NCBI GenBank assembly: GCA_013177935.1
Contig: JABLXZ010000002.1
Location: 479,484-543,483, forward strand
Source: a candidate division WOR-3 bacterium
GTDB taxonomy: Bacteria > Hydrothermota > Tepidihabitantia > Tepidihabitantales > Tepidihabitantaceae
Reading direction: 5' to 3'
DNA: 64,000 bases
Part shown: positions 28,189 to 37,374 of the stretch, piece after piece
How positions within the stretch are numbered: position 1 is the first letter of the stretch
How the letters are laid out: each line of letters starts with the position of its first letter
The notes under the pieces: model-generated
Told to the model about the DNA's origin: nothing
The model's input: the letters and a program-made list of their open reading frames with translations, nothing else
Databases searched by the model: none
Made by a program: the position numbers and the translations under genes

Positions 28189-29775
28189 ATGAGGAACGGG
28201 GAGCAGAGGACATTAACGGTTTTTGGTTTTCTGCTCCCCTTTTTCTTGGCAAATCTTGTTTATGCCCAGGTGTGGATTAGGACCTATGATGGTCCGGCAC
28301 GAGGGATGGACAATTCGTATGCCCTCTGTCTTGACCCGCAGGGAAATGTCCTGGTTACCGGCTATGTCACTATTTCCCACAATGGTGACACCATCCCCAA
28401 TTACTGTACAATTAAGTACGACCCCGATGGTGCTCTGCAATGGGTAAGGTTTTTTGATTCCGGCTTTGGTCTGGCGATTACCACCGATTCCTGCGGTAAT
28501 GTGTATGTAACCGGTGATAGGGTAACAATAAAATACTACCCAAATGGCAATTGTGCCTGGGTCAGAACCTATGGAGAATATTTCTGGGGTAGCGACCTAA
28601 TTGTTGACCCGCAGGGAAATGTCTATGTAACTGGTTATGTGGATGTTGCCGTGCCGATTTGGCAGTATCCGGTTACGATAAAATACAACCCCCGGGGCGA
28701 CCAGGAATGGGTTAGAGTTGATTCCAGTAGCACCGGCTGGACCGCCAGCATCGCCCTTGACACCGCGGGCAATGTTTATGTTGCCGGTTATAATTGGCTG
28801 TACCTTCCAGATTCATCAGTAGTATATCGATTTCTGATGATGAAATATGCGCCGGATGGCAGTCTGCTCTGGCGGGTATGTGAAGATTCAATTAACGGTG
28901 CGATTAACAAACTTAAACTTTCATTACAGGGTGATGGGTTGTATGTAACCGGTAACCTTATTGATAATATTGGGCCATATGTGGCGGTAACGGCTAAATA
29001 CAATCTTAACGGTGAACGGCAATGGGTCAGGTTTTTTGATGGTCCGGGCTATGATGACGGGCAGAACCTTACAGTTGACCGGGATGATAACTGCTATGTA
29101 GCGGTGGGAACCGCGGAGAGGCCCGGGATGGTTACCTATTTTGACATCGTCTTAATAAAATATGCTCCAGATGGGACGGTAGTATATGAGAAAAGGTATA
29201 CTGGCTATGGTTGGGATGAGTATCCCTTTGCCATTAGCCTTGATTCCAGTAACTGTTGCTATGTAGGTGGGTACAGCGGTTCTCCCAGAAGCAATACCGA
29301 TTGGGGAACGGATTACACCCTGCTTAAATACGACCCGTTTGGCAACCTCATCTGGGAGGCGCGTTACTGTGGAGACGATTCACTTGATGCGTGGCTTTAT
29401 GACCTGAAAATTGACAATCAGGGTTACATCTACACAACCGGGTTTGTTGGCACTGGTACCGTTGACAGTTTTGACTACGACTGGTGTGTGATGAAATATC
29501 CCCCAACCGGACCGGGCATTGCTGAATCAAGCGAGAAAAAGCCCGGTTCTTTGGGTGTTATCCTCTATCCCAATCCTGCTCAAACCTCATTTACGGTCAA
29601 AAGTTCCTTTTCATTTGACCGGATTTTTTTGTACGATGTTGCCGGGAAGTTGGTAAAGACCTATAATACAGGTGGTAATGTAAAAACCGTTATTCTGCAA
29701 CTTGATGGAATAAGGTCAGGAGTGTATTTCGCCCAGGTGGGTGACCAAACCGAGAAATTAATCGTTAACAGATAG
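28189..29775 (+). CDS. SBBP-type beta-propeller protein with type IX-like sorting domain
   Basis: A 528-residue secreted protein. Signal peptide about 1-26 (FGFLLPFFLANLVYAQ). Residues 30-440 carry repeated SBBP-like units: the recurring pattern D-x-x-G-N-V-x-V-T-G-Y followed by (T/M)IKYxPDGxxxWVR, seen at least seven times, which should fold as a beta-propeller. The last 80 residues are a Por-type C-terminal sorting domain: SLGVILYPNPAQTSFTVKSS, IFLYDVAGKLVKTY, GIRSGVYFAQVGD and a basic end KLIVNR. Such domains send proteins through type IX secretion in Bacteroidota; the matching secretion genes are not in this window. Confidence 0.85.
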   Translation: MRNGEQRTLTVFGFLLPFFLANLVYAQVWIRTYDGPARGMDNSYALCLDPQGNVLVTGYVTISHNGDTIPNYCTIKYDPDGALQWVRFFDSGFGLAITTDSCGNVYVTGDRVTIKYYPNGNCAWVRTYGEYFWGSDLIVDPQGNVYVTGYVDVAVPIWQYPVTIKYNPRGDQEWVRVDSSSTGWTASIALDTAGNVYVAGYNWLYLPDSSVVYRFLMMKYAPDGSLLWRVCEDSINGAINKLKLSLQGDGLYVTGNLIDNIGPYVAVTAKYNLNGERQWVRFFDGPGYDDGQNLTVDRDDNCYVAVGTAERPGMVTYFDIVLIKYAPDGTVVYEKRYTGYGWDEYPFAISLDSSNCCYVGGYSGSPRSNTDWGTDYTLLKYDPFGNLIWEARYCGDDSLDAWLYDLKIDNQGYIYTTGFVGTGTVDSFDYDWCVMKYPPTGPGIAESSEKKPGSLGVILYPNPAQTSFTVKSSFSFDRIFLYDVAGKLVKTYNTGGNVKTVILQLDGIRSGVYFAQVGDQTEKLIVNR

Positions 29776-29829
29776 TACCCCAAGTTAATCAGGAAGATAC
29801 AAAAGAAGACCGCGCGCGGTTTTATCCTG

Positions 29830-29857
29830 TTGACAGTTGAAGATAACCATTTATTCT
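29830..29857 (+). promoter_or_regulatory. Promoter of accC, leaderless type
   Basis: TTGACA (29830-29835), 16-base spacer, TATTCT (29852-29857). The ATG at 29868 comes 10 bases later with no Shine-Dalgarno. Confidence 0.7.
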
Positions 29858-29867
29858 ACATAGGACA

Positions 29868-31205
29868 ATGTTGAAGAAGGTCTTGGTTGCCAATCGGGGC
29901 GAGATTGCCCTGCGGATTATGCGGGCTTGTGCCGACTTCGGGATAAAGAGTGTTGTTGTTTATTCTGAGGCAGACCGGGAGGCGTTGCCGGTTATGGTTG
30001 CTGAGGAGAAGATGTGCATCGGTCCGGCAGCGGCAAGCAGTTCTTATCTTAACTTTTCCCGCGTGTTATCGGTTGCCCTGGTGAAAGGTTGCGATGCGGT
30101 CCATCCCGGTTATGGGTTTCTTTCGGAAAACGCCGATTTTGCCGAGGCGGTGGTCGCTTCGGGTTTGATTTTTATCGGGCCGCAACCGGAGACGATTCGA
30201 CTCTTAGGTGATAAGGTGATGGCACGGCAGCGCATGAAGGAGGCAGGGGTGCCGGTTGTGCCCGGTTCAGATGGGGCTCTGGATAACTTCCGTTCTGCGG
30301 TTAAACTGGCAAAGGAGATTGGGTTTCCGGTTCTGCTCAAGGCGGCAGCGGGTGGTGGTGGTAAAGGTATGCGGGTTATCAACGATGAAGGCGAGATGGA
30401 GATGGGCTGGAATCTGTGTCAGGCTGAGGCGCGCAGCTCTTTTGGCGATGACCGTCTGTATCTGGAAAAGTACATCACCAATGCCCGACACATTGAAGTC
30501 CAGATTCTTGCCGATGGCAGGGGCAATTGTATCAGTCTGGGCGAAAGGGACTGTTCTGCCCAGCGCCGGCACCAGAAGTTGTTAGAGGAGAGTCCGGCAC
30601 CAGGGATTACGCCCGAGTTGAGAAAGAAACTGGGTGATTGGGCAAAAAGGGCAGCACAGGCGGCGGGTTATGTGAGCGCGGGAACGGTTGAGTTCATCTG
30701 CGATGAGGCGGGGAACTGTTACTTTATGGAGATGAACGCCCGGCTGCAGGTTGAGCACCCGGTAACAGAGATGGTTACCGGCGTTGACATTGTCGTAGAG
30801 CAGTTGAAGGTTGCGGGTGGTGAAGCACTGGAAGTGAAGGAGCAGCAAGATTGGCCCAGGGGGCACGCGATTGAGTGCCGGATTTATGCCGAAGACCCGG
30901 ATGACGATTTTAGACCTTCGCCCGGATTGATCACCGACCTTGTTTTACCGGGCGGTCCTGGTGTTAGGGTTGACAGTTATCTGTATCCGGGTTATCAGGT
31001 GCCGCCGTTTTATGACCCGCTCGTCGCCAAAATCATTGTCTGGGGTCGGGACCGGGATGAAGCGGTGCGACGGATGGAGCGGGCGCTGGCGGAGACAACA
31101 ATTGGTGGGATTGCGACGACAATTGAATTTCATCGCCGGCTTTTGTCAAGCCCACAGTTTCGCAAGGGTAATTTGACAACAACATTGCTGGACGATGTTT
31201 GGTAG
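29868..31205 (+). CDS. accC: Biotin carboxylase (acetyl-CoA carboxylase subunit)
   Basis: A 445-residue enzyme that carboxylates biotin on its carrier using ATP and bicarbonate. The N-terminal domain opens KVLVANRGEIALRIMRACAD. The ATP-grasp domain has the glycine loop KAAAGGGGKGMRV near residue 160, RHIEVQILAD and EMNARLQVEHPVTEM near 288. The C-terminal part reads HAIECRIYAEDP and FYDPLVAKIIVWG. The length matches AccC, not a fused pyruvate or propionyl-CoA carboxylase. No accB is adjacent. It is monocistronic with a leaderless-type promoter. Assignment to a PycA or OadA partner rather than ACC is possible. Confidence 0.93.
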   Translation: MLKKVLVANRGEIALRIMRACADFGIKSVVVYSEADREALPVMVAEEKMCIGPAAASSSYLNFSRVLSVALVKGCDAVHPGYGFLSENADFAEAVVASGLIFIGPQPETIRLLGDKVMARQRMKEAGVPVVPGSDGALDNFRSAVKLAKEIGFPVLLKAAAGGGGKGMRVINDEGEMEMGWNLCQAEARSSFGDDRLYLEKYITNARHIEVQILADGRGNCISLGERDCSAQRRHQKLLEESPAPGITPELRKKLGDWAKRAAQAAGYVSAGTVEFICDEAGNCYFMEMNARLQVEHPVTEMVTGVDIVVEQLKVAGGEALEVKEQQDWPRGHAIECRIYAEDPDDDFRPSPGLITDLVLPGGPGVRVDSYLYPGYQVPPFYDPLVAKIIVWGRDRDEAVRRMERALAETTIGGIATTIEFHRRLLSSPQFRKGNLTTTLLDDVW

Positions 31206-31299
31206 GTGAGTTGTTCCGTACCACCGCAGGCTAATATAATAATATTAGTAAGGTTAATTACAGCGCTATGTAAGAACTGTCAGTTTGCGAAGATGGTTC

Positions 31300-31327
31300 T
31301 TGACCATAATTTGGGGTTTTCTATAAT
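31300..31327 (+). promoter_or_regulatory. Promoter of valS, leaderless type
   Basis: TTGACC (31300-31305), 16-base spacer, TATAAT (31322-31327). The ATG at 31336 begins 9 bases after the -10 box, so the transcript start should lie within a few bases of it. Confidence 0.82.
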
Positions 31328-31335
31328 AAAGGACA

Positions 31336-33954
31336 ATGTCTGAAGAGAATCATTCCAATTTTCCACCCCGTTATGACCCGAAACCGGTTGAGGAGAAGTG
31401 GTACCGGTTCTGGGAGGAGAACGGGTTCTTTACCGCCAATCCCGATTCGCCCAAGCCTAAGTTTTCGATTGTGATTCCACCGCCCAATGTGACCGGTTCT
31501 TTGCATATGGGTCACGCCCTGGACAACACTTTGCCCGATATTCTGATTCGGCGAAAAAAGATGCAGGGTTTTGAAACACTCTGGTTACCGGGTACCGACC
31601 ATGCGGGCATTGGTACGCAGGTAAAGGTTGAGCAGATGCTGGCAAAGGAGGGAAAGAACCGGTTTGACCTGGGACGAGAGGAGTTTCTACGCCGCGCCTG
31701 GGAGTGGAAGGAGAGGTACGGCAATGAGATTGTAAAGCAGTTGCGGCGCCTGGGGTGCTGTCTGGACTGGAGCCGGTTTCGGTTTACCCTTGACGAGGTT
31801 TGTGCCCGGGCGGTGCGCGAGGCTTTTGTTCGTTATTATGAAAGAGGGTTAATCTACCGGGGTTTGCGGATTGTTAACTGGTGCCCGCGCTGCCGGACTG
31901 CACTCTCGGATTTAGAGGTGAAGTATCAGGAGGAAAAGAGCCAGTTGTGGTACATCCGTTATCCGTTTGCTGATGGTACGGGTGGTGTGGTGGTTGCCAC
32001 GACCCGACCGGAGACGATGCTCGGTGATACCGCGGTTGCGGTCAATCCGGAAGACAAGCGTTATCAGGCGGTAGTGGGTAAGATGTTACGGCTGCCTTTA
32101 ACCGAGCGACTGATTCCGATTGTCGCAGATGAGGCGGTGGAGATGGATTTTGGCACCGGGGCGGTGAAGGTGACACCAGCGCACGACCCGGTTGACTTTG
32201 AAATCGGAGAACGGCATCGCCTGGAGCGGCTCAAGGTGATTGATGATGACGGTAAAATGACGACATTGGTGCCGACGCAGTATCAGGGGATGACACGGGA
32301 GGAGTGCCGGCGCGCGGTAGTGGATGACCTTAAGGCGCAGGGGCTTCTTGAGAAGATTGAGGATTATGAGCATTCGGTTGGGACCTGTGACCGATGCGGG
32401 ACCGCAATTGAGCCACTGGCGAGTGAACAGTGGTTTGTCAAAATGAAGCCGCTTGCGGAACCGGCAATCAGGGTCGTGGAAGAGGGTAAGGTCCGTTTTT
32501 ATCCCGAGCGGTGGAATAAGGTTTATCTTGACTGGATGCGTAATGTTAAGGACTGGTGCATTTCCCGGCAGTTGTGGTGGGGACACCGGATTCCGGTCTG
32601 GTACTGTGATTGCGGTAAGGTTATCGTTGCAAGGCAGGACCCGGTTGAATGTCCGGACTGCCACAGTAAGAGTTTGCGCCAGGATGAGGATGTGCTCGAC
32701 ACCTGGTTTTCTTCTGCCCTCTGGCCCTTTGCAACGATGGGCTGGCCCGAAGAGACGATTGATTATCGGACATTCTTCCCTACAGACTTTTTGACCACCG
32801 ACCCGGATATCATCTTTCGCTGGGAGGCGCGGATGATTTTTTCCAGTCTGGAGTTTACGGGCCGTATACCGTTTGTTGATGTTTATATTCACTCGACCGT
32901 TTTAGACAAAAACGGTGCCCGGATGAGCCGTTCCAAGGGGGTAGGTGTTGACCCGCTGGAGATTATTGAACATTACGGCACCGATGCCTGTCGTTTTACC
33001 ATCGCCTATCTTGAGAGCCAGTCCCAGAGTTACCGGTTGTGGAATGAGCGGTTTGAACTGGGCAGGAATTTTGCCAATAAGGTGTGGAATGCGTGCCGGT
33101 TAGTAGCACCACATATTACCGGCAGCAGCAGGGACTTCCCGGACCCGAACGCACTGACTGCGCTGGACCACTGGATAGTGATGCGGTTCAACGAAACCCT
33201 GGAGCGGGTGGATAAGGGCATAGACAGTTACACATTTTCAACTGTTGCTCAGGCGCTTTACGACTTTTTCTGGCATGACCTGTGTGACTGGTATCTGGAG
33301 TTTGCCAAGCGCCGCTTGAAGTCCGGGGACGAAACGGTTAAGGCGGTTCTTTACTACCTCTTTCGCGGGTCGTTACAGCTTTTGCACCCGATTATGCCTT
33401 TCATTACCGAGGAGTTGTGGCACCGACTGGAGATGGGCGGCAGGTCAATTCTCGAGTCGTCCTGGCCCAGACCACTGCCAGCAAAATCGGACAAGGTCAG
33501 GCTGGTGGAACGGATGCGGGATGTGATTGGTGGTATCCGGCAGGTGCGGGCGGAGATGCGGGTGCCGGCAAAGAGTACAGTAGAGTGCATCGTGAATACC
33601 GGTGATGAGGAGCTGGCAAACTTTCTCAAGGAGCAGGAGTTGTTAATCTGTGAACTGGCAAAGGTACGGGCAGTGAATATTGGCTCAGTGCGGCCCAGTG
33701 GGTCAGCGGTGATTGTGTTTTCCGATTGTGAAGTTTATTTGCCGCTGGCAGAAGTGATAAATATTGAAAAGGAACTGGAGCGGTTAAGGCGCGAGGATGA
33801 GGAGCTCAAAAGATTAATCGATGAGATTGACCGGCGGCTAAACAACCCCGATTTCCTGGAGCGGGCAAAGAATGAGGTCATCGAACGGGAGCAGATGCGC
33901 CGGCAGGAGTTTGCCGCGCGACGGGAACGGCTGAAGAAATTGCTGGAGGGGTAA
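31336..33954 (+). CDS. valS: Valine--tRNA ligase
   Basis: An 872-residue class I enzyme, the normal bacterial size. HIGH motif as PPPNVTGSLHMGHALDNT near residue 45. The editing CP1 domain contains VVVATTRPETMLGDTAVAV and GTGAVKVTPAHDPVDFEIG. A zinc-ribbon-like insert CDCGK...CPDC is near 435-450. The KMSKS loop reads KNGARMSRSKGVGVDP near 530. A tRNA-stem contact domain and a C-terminal coiled coil (ELERLRREDEELKRLIDEID) characteristic of ValRS follow. The OmpA-like gene starts 4 bases downstream, so the four genes to 35642 may share its transcript. Confidence 0.97.
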   Translation: MSEENHSNFPPRYDPKPVEEKWYRFWEENGFFTANPDSPKPKFSIVIPPPNVTGSLHMGHALDNTLPDILIRRKKMQGFETLWLPGTDHAGIGTQVKVEQMLAKEGKNRFDLGREEFLRRAWEWKERYGNEIVKQLRRLGCCLDWSRFRFTLDEVCARAVREAFVRYYERGLIYRGLRIVNWCPRCRTALSDLEVKYQEEKSQLWYIRYPFADGTGGVVVATTRPETMLGDTAVAVNPEDKRYQAVVGKMLRLPLTERLIPIVADEAVEMDFGTGAVKVTPAHDPVDFEIGERHRLERLKVIDDDGKMTTLVPTQYQGMTREECRRAVVDDLKAQGLLEKIEDYEHSVGTCDRCGTAIEPLASEQWFVKMKPLAEPAIRVVEEGKVRFYPERWNKVYLDWMRNVKDWCISRQLWWGHRIPVWYCDCGKVIVARQDPVECPDCHSKSLRQDEDVLDTWFSSALWPFATMGWPEETIDYRTFFPTDFLTTDPDIIFRWEARMIFSSLEFTGRIPFVDVYIHSTVLDKNGARMSRSKGVGVDPLEIIEHYGTDACRFTIAYLESQSQSYRLWNERFELGRNFANKVWNACRLVAPHITGSSRDFPDPNALTALDHWIVMRFNETLERVDKGIDSYTFSTVAQALYDFFWHDLCDWYLEFAKRRLKSGDETVKAVLYYLFRGSLQLLHPIMPFITEELWHRLEMGGRSILESSWPRPLPAKSDKVRLVERMRDVIGGIRQVRAEMRVPAKSTVECIVNTGDEELANFLKEQELLICELAKVRAVNIGSVRPSGSAVIVFSDCEVYLPLAEVINIEKELERLRREDEELKRLIDEIDRRLNNPDFLERAKNEVIEREQMRRQEFAARRERLKKLLEG

Positions 33955-33958
33955 CAAA

Positions 33959-34516
33959 ATGAAGGGGTTATTTTCCAGTCTGGGCTGGATTATGTTTCTG
34001 GCGCTGGCGGTTCTGGTTTTACTTTTTTACAATATAAGTTATCTGCCCAAGCAAGAGCGAATTGTGCGGTTGCAACAGGAAATCAATATGTGGACGCAAC
34101 AGATAACCGAACTTACCGACAGTCTGGAACGCTTGAATAGCGCCCGAGATACCACTCTTAATCGGACTTACCGGTTTGATGAGCTGTTTGTTAGCGGGGA
34201 AAGTCTGGTATTGTCGGTTCAGGGTAAGTTGCTTTTGCGCGAGGTTGCGCCCCAGTTGAAGGCGCTGAATGTTAAATTTGATGTCATCGGGCACACCGAT
34301 GGCGCAAAGCCGCCAATTAATTTGCCCTATCGGACAAACTGGGAGTACTCGGCTGCGGCGGCAGCCGCAGTTGCCAATGAACTGGTGAACCTTGGAATTC
34401 CAGCCGGTCAAATTATGGTCTGCGGTGCCGGTGATTCCCGGCCGCTTGTTAAAAAGGGTTCAGCAGATGCGATTTTGTTAAATCGCCGGGTGGAGATTGC
34501 GGTCCGAAGCCAATGA
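33959..34516 (+). CDS. Membrane-anchored OmpA/MotB-domain protein
   Basis: A 185-residue protein: membrane helix (SLGWIMFLALAVLVLLFYNI), coiled coil (IVRLQQEINMWTQQITELTD, residues 35-60), then an OmpA-like domain. The latter has FDVIGHTDGAKPPINLPYRT, AAAVANELVNLGIPAGQIMV and NRRVEIAVRS. This resembles MotB/PAL-type peptidoglycan binders, with an inner-membrane anchor instead of a lipid. The start follows GGAGGGG. It overlaps the next gene by 4 bases (ATGA), indicating coupling. Confidence 0.8.
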   Translation: MKGLFSSLGWIMFLALAVLVLLFYNISYLPKQERIVRLQQEINMWTQQITELTDSLERLNSARDTTLNRTYRFDELFVSGESLVLSVQGKLLLREVAPQLKALNVKFDVIGHTDGAKPPINLPYRTNWEYSAAAAAAVANELVNLGIPAGQIMVCGAGDSRPLVKKGSADAILLNRRVEIAVRSQ

Positions 34517-34950
34517 CCGCTGCCATTGCGCTGATTTTGCTTGTCGGGTCACCCGATTCGGTTCTGTCTCCGGGTGCTGATTCCATTTTGCGAACAGTTC
34601 CGTCAAAGTCACCAGGTAGAGCGGTGCTATACTCTTTTCTGATTCCAGGGGGTGGTCAGATTTACACCCGCAATTACTGGAAGGCGGTGCTAATCGCTCC
34701 GGCAGAGATAGTGCTCGGTTATCTTTCTTATTCGGAACATATGAAGGCAAGAGATGCCTTTGCCCGGCAGGATACCGTTGCCTATCTCAAGTACCGGGAC
34801 CAGAGGAACACCTTTCTCTGGTGGACCGGCGCGGTGGTCGCATTTTCAATGGCGGACGCTTATGTATCGGCGCAGATGTTTGGTTTTGACCAGGAGATGC
34901 GATTGAGCGCGGGCTGGGGGCATATAGGTATCCAACTGGCATTGTGGTGA
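34513..34950 (+). CDS. DUF5683-like membrane protein
   Basis: A 145-residue protein. N-terminal hydrophobic segment (TAAIALILLVGS), then the recognisable motif SPGRAVLYSFLIPGGGQIYT followed by a helix (AVLIAPAEIVLGYLSY), a charged segment (HMKARDAFARQDTVAYLKYR) and another helix (FLWWTGAVVAFSMADAYVSA). The P-G-x-G-Q-x-Y plus W-K-A pattern matches the DUF5683/TM2-like proteins found next to envelope genes; their function is unknown. It overlaps both neighbours, suggesting a coupled trio. Confidence 0.6.
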   Translation: MTAAIALILLVGSPDSVLSPGADSILRTVPSKSPGRAVLYSFLIPGGGQIYTRNYWKAVLIAPAEIVLGYLSYSEHMKARDAFARQDTVAYLKYRDQRNTFLWWTGAVVAFSMADAYVSAQMFGFDQEMRLSAGWGHIGIQLALW

Positions 34951-35642
34951 TGGGTAATCTTTTAGCAGCGGCAGGCAGGTTTGACACAAACTGGCTGGTT
35001 TCAACTGCGTTGAGTAGTTCATGTTTAACAGATGGCGCAAATGTTCCTATTACCGCATGGGGTATCGCTTACTGCCACGGCAACAGGCTCGAGTCGCTGC
35101 GCGTGCACCGGGCTCGAGAGATGGCTAATGAGTTTACCCGTTTGGCCGAGATAAAAACCGATATGTTAGGGTTTTATCTCCACGAGCATAGTGAGTTGCC
35201 GAGTCCGCGTCTTGTCCAGCCTTTTTTTCGTCGGGAGGCAGGGTTAAACTGGGCATTCTGCCATATGGGCACGATAAGGCATCCAGAACGATTGATACAC
35301 CCGGCGCGTGCGCCTGATGGACCGGACCCGAGTGAACTTTTCTTTATGTACTTCCTTGACCATTTCAAGGCAGACCAGCCCATAGAGTCGATTCAGGCGA
35401 TGTTAACGCAACTTACTGAAGAGCCAGAACTTTCGTGCGTAATGATGTCTCCGGATATGATGATTGTCGCACATTGGGTAAAAGAGGGCGAAGGGCACAG
35501 TTTCAAGTTATGGCAGGGTAAAGGCGAACTTGTACGGATATTTACCTCTTTGCCATCTTTTGAAATTCCGGGTGTAGAGTGGAATGAGGTGGCAAATCAT
35601 TCAGTTACGGTAATTTTCCGGGAGCGACGGGCGATTGGTTAG
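34950..35642 (+). CDS. Class II glutamine amidotransferase-like protein lacking the N-terminal Cys
   Basis: A 230-residue protein. The fold signature of YafJ/GlxB-type class II amidotransferases is visible: MGNLLAAAGRF at the N-terminus, TAWGIAYCHGNRLESL near 30, LNWAFCHMGTI near 105 and PDPSELFFMYFLDHF near 130. In active members residue 2 is the catalytic Cys. Here codon 2 is GGT (Gly), so the amidohydrolase centre appears lost. The start at 34950 overlaps the TGA of the previous gene (TGATG). Upstream GTG codons would not restore a terminal Cys. It may be a non-catalytic or non-glutamine member. A strong hairpin ends the group. Confidence 0.65.
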   Translation: MGNLLAAAGRFDTNWLVSTALSSSCLTDGANVPITAWGIAYCHGNRLESLRVHRAREMANEFTRLAEIKTDMLGFYLHEHSELPSPRLVQPFFRREAGLNWAFCHMGTIRHPERLIHPARAPDGPDPSELFFMYFLDHFKADQPIESIQAMLTQLTEEPELSCVMMSPDMMIVAHWVKEGEGHSFKLWQGKGELVRIFTSLPSFEIPGVEWNEVANHSVTVIFRERRAIG

Positions 35643-35651
35643 CGGTTAAAA

Positions 35652-35698
35652 GAGAAAACCCTCAGGCTGCCGGGGGAGATTCTGCCTGAGGGTTTCTC
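35652..35698. terminator. Hairpin between convergent genes
   Basis: GAGAAAACCCTCAGGC (35652-35667) pairs with GCCTGAGGGTTTCTC (35684-35698), one bulge. No T-tract follows on the plus strand. On the minus strand the stem is followed by a T-rich TTTTAACC run, so it may mainly stop transcripts coming from the pilT paralogue. Confidence 0.7.
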
Positions 35699-35912
35699 TC
35701 CACCCCCTGCCTAACTGCGCCCCTCAATTGTTCCGGTTATAAATATACATCTTTTGTGCCGGCGCTATTTATGAGTATGCAGCGGTTTACTGATATTGAA
35801 ATGCGACGGTTAAAGGACTGAAGGTAAAAGTTGAGTTTTAGAGGGCAACCGCGACAGCACTAAACTTTTGGTAAGGGCAATGGTTAATTAATTGGAAAAT
35901 AGTGAAGTTGTA

Positions 35913-37022
35913 TTACTGGTGGCGGCGGGTCTTGGTTCCGAACTCCACCAGTTCTCTGAACCCCTTGGGGTCAAATGCCGAAGAGATGGCGGTTTCATAG
36001 GTAACTTTGCCCGCCCGGTAAAGTTCAGCCAGATAGGCGTCAAAGGAGATGCTGCCTTCGGCGCTGCTGGTTTGAATGGCAGAAGGCAGGTGTTCGATTT
36101 TACGTTCCCGGATAAGGTTGCGGACCGCCGGTGTTGCCATCATCACCTCGTAACAGCCGATTCGACCCTTACCTTCGGCACGGAGGAGCAGACGCTGGGA
36201 GAAGATGGCGAGTAACGAGATTGAGAACTGAATACGAATCTGGTCACGGATTTCGGGCGGGAAGATATCGATGAACCGGGTGACAGTTTCCGGCGCATTG
36301 GTGGTGTGCAGGGTGCCGATGACAAGGTGGCCCGATTCCGCAGCCCAGATAGTCGCTTCAGCGGTAGCGAGGTCGCGGATTTCAGCGACAAGAATCACAT
36401 TGGGGTTGGAACGCAAACCCTTCATAATTGCTTCCCGGAAACTGGACACATCCACCCCAACTTCCCGCTGGGTGATAATCCCTTTTTTGTGGTCGTGGAC
36501 GAATTCAATCGGGTCTTCGATTGTTAGAACATGGCGCGGGCTTTCAAGGATGTAGTCAACAAATGTCGCCTGAGTGGTGGTTTTACCCATTCCGGTTGGA
36601 CCGGTTACAAGAATTAAACCGTGGGGACGGTCAAGCAGTGACTTGATACGGGGTATTAGTTGGGTCGGAACAAACAGTTCTTCAAAAGATAGGATGCGGC
36701 GGGGGATAAGACGAAGGGCGAGACCAAAATACCCCTTCTGCTTGTAAACTGCGACCCGGAACCGAGCCATATTCTTAAAATTGAGAGCAAAGTCACCACC
36801 GCCGCCGTTGTCGATTTGCGCGCGCAGATGGCGCAGGTCCTTGGTGGCGATGTTTTTAAAGCTTTCGGTTTTCTCCGGAGTCAGGACCGGATATCCTTCA
36901 ATTGACTGAAGAAACCCATCGATACGGAATGTCGGAGGACGTCCCACCGTCAGATGGAGGTCGGATGCGTTCCGCCGGATGCACTCCGCGAGGAGTGTCT
37001 CAAAGAATTCTTCGTCCGACAT
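35913..37022 (-). CDS. Second PilT-family ATPase
   Basis: A 369-residue secretion ATPase, separate from the pilus cluster. N-terminal domain RNASDLHLTVGRPPTFRIDG, Walker A GPTGMGKTTT near residue 143, Walker B region NPNVILVAEIRDLATAEATI and ATPAVRNLIRERKIEHLPSA, the PilT signature. The ATG at 37022 is placed 10 bases after the -10 box of its own promoter; longer forms would run through that promoter. It may correspond to a PilU-like or alternative retraction motor. It ends with a basic tail GTKTRRHQ. Confidence 0.9.
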   Translation of the reverse strand: MSDEEFFETLLAECIRRNASDLHLTVGRPPTFRIDGFLQSIEGYPVLTPEKTESFKNIATKDLRHLRAQIDNGGGGDFALNFKNMARFRVAVYKQKGYFGLALRLIPRRILSFEELFVPTQLIPRIKSLLDRPHGLILVTGPTGMGKTTTQATFVDYILESPRHVLTIEDPIEFVHDHKKGIITQREVGVDVSSFREAIMKGLRSNPNVILVAEIRDLATAEATIWAAESGHLVIGTLHTTNAPETVTRFIDIFPPEIRDQIRIQFSISLLAIFSQRLLLRAEGKGRIGCYEVMMATPAVRNLIRERKIEHLPSAIQTSSAEGSISFDAYLAELYRAGKVTYETAISSAFDPKGFRELVEFGTKTRRHQ

Positions 37023-37032
37023 CGCTACTGCT

Positions 37033-37061
37033 ATTATACCCCCCCTTAACCCATCTGTCAA
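37033..37061 (-). promoter_or_regulatory. Promoter of second pilT, leaderless type
   Basis: Minus strand TTGACA (37056-37061), 17-base spacer with a G-run, TATAAT (37033-37038). The start codon at 37022 is 10 bases after the -10 box and no Shine-Dalgarno is present. Confidence 0.82.
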
Positions 37062-37206
37062 GCAGATGTCGCATGCCAATGTGATATACCTTTTTCCCTC
37101 AATTTTAGCCCGTTGTTCGGACAATCCAGAGTTGTTTTTGTCTCTTATCGCCCGTACGTGTGAAGAGAGCGATTGTAATATAATAAAGTTCATTATGTTT
37201 TAGTTC

Positions 37207-37235
37207 TTGACAGGGAGGGATGATGGTTTTATATT
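37207..37235 (+). promoter_or_regulatory. Promoter of tRNA-Gly
   Basis: TTGACA (37207-37212), 17-base spacer, TATATT (37230-37235). Transcription would begin near 37242, five bases before the mature tRNA. Confidence 0.75.
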
Positions 37236-37246
37236 AAAAGAGGATT

Positions 37247-37317
37247 GCGGCCATAGCTCAGGGGTAGAGCCCCGGCTTCCCAAGCCGGTTACACGGGTTC
37301 GATTCCCGTTGGCCGCT
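37247..37317 (+). tRNA. tRNA-Gly, anticodon CCC
   Basis: Acceptor GCGGCCA (37247-37253) pairs with TGGCCGC (37310-37316), discriminator T. The D-arm is GCTCAGGGGTAGAGC. The anticodon arm CCGGC-TTCCCAA-GCCGG gives anticodon CCC, and the T-arm ACGGGTTCGATTCCCGT is standard. The CCA end is not encoded (TTTG follows), which fits the presence of a CCA-adding-type enzyme gene at 51909-53285. Confidence 0.95.
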
Positions 37318-37374
37318 TTGTTTCTTAAAACAGGGTTAATGGTAATGGCAGAGTTGAAAGCGAGGTGGAGGAAA

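Noticed and set aside
35771..35821. Short ORF MSMQRFTDIEMRRLKD
   Set aside because: No ribosome binding site and no promoter or terminator context, unlike the peptide at 47496.
35892..36215. Plus-strand open frame near 35.9 kb
   Set aside because: It lies antisense within the second pilT gene, whose motifs are clear on the other strand.
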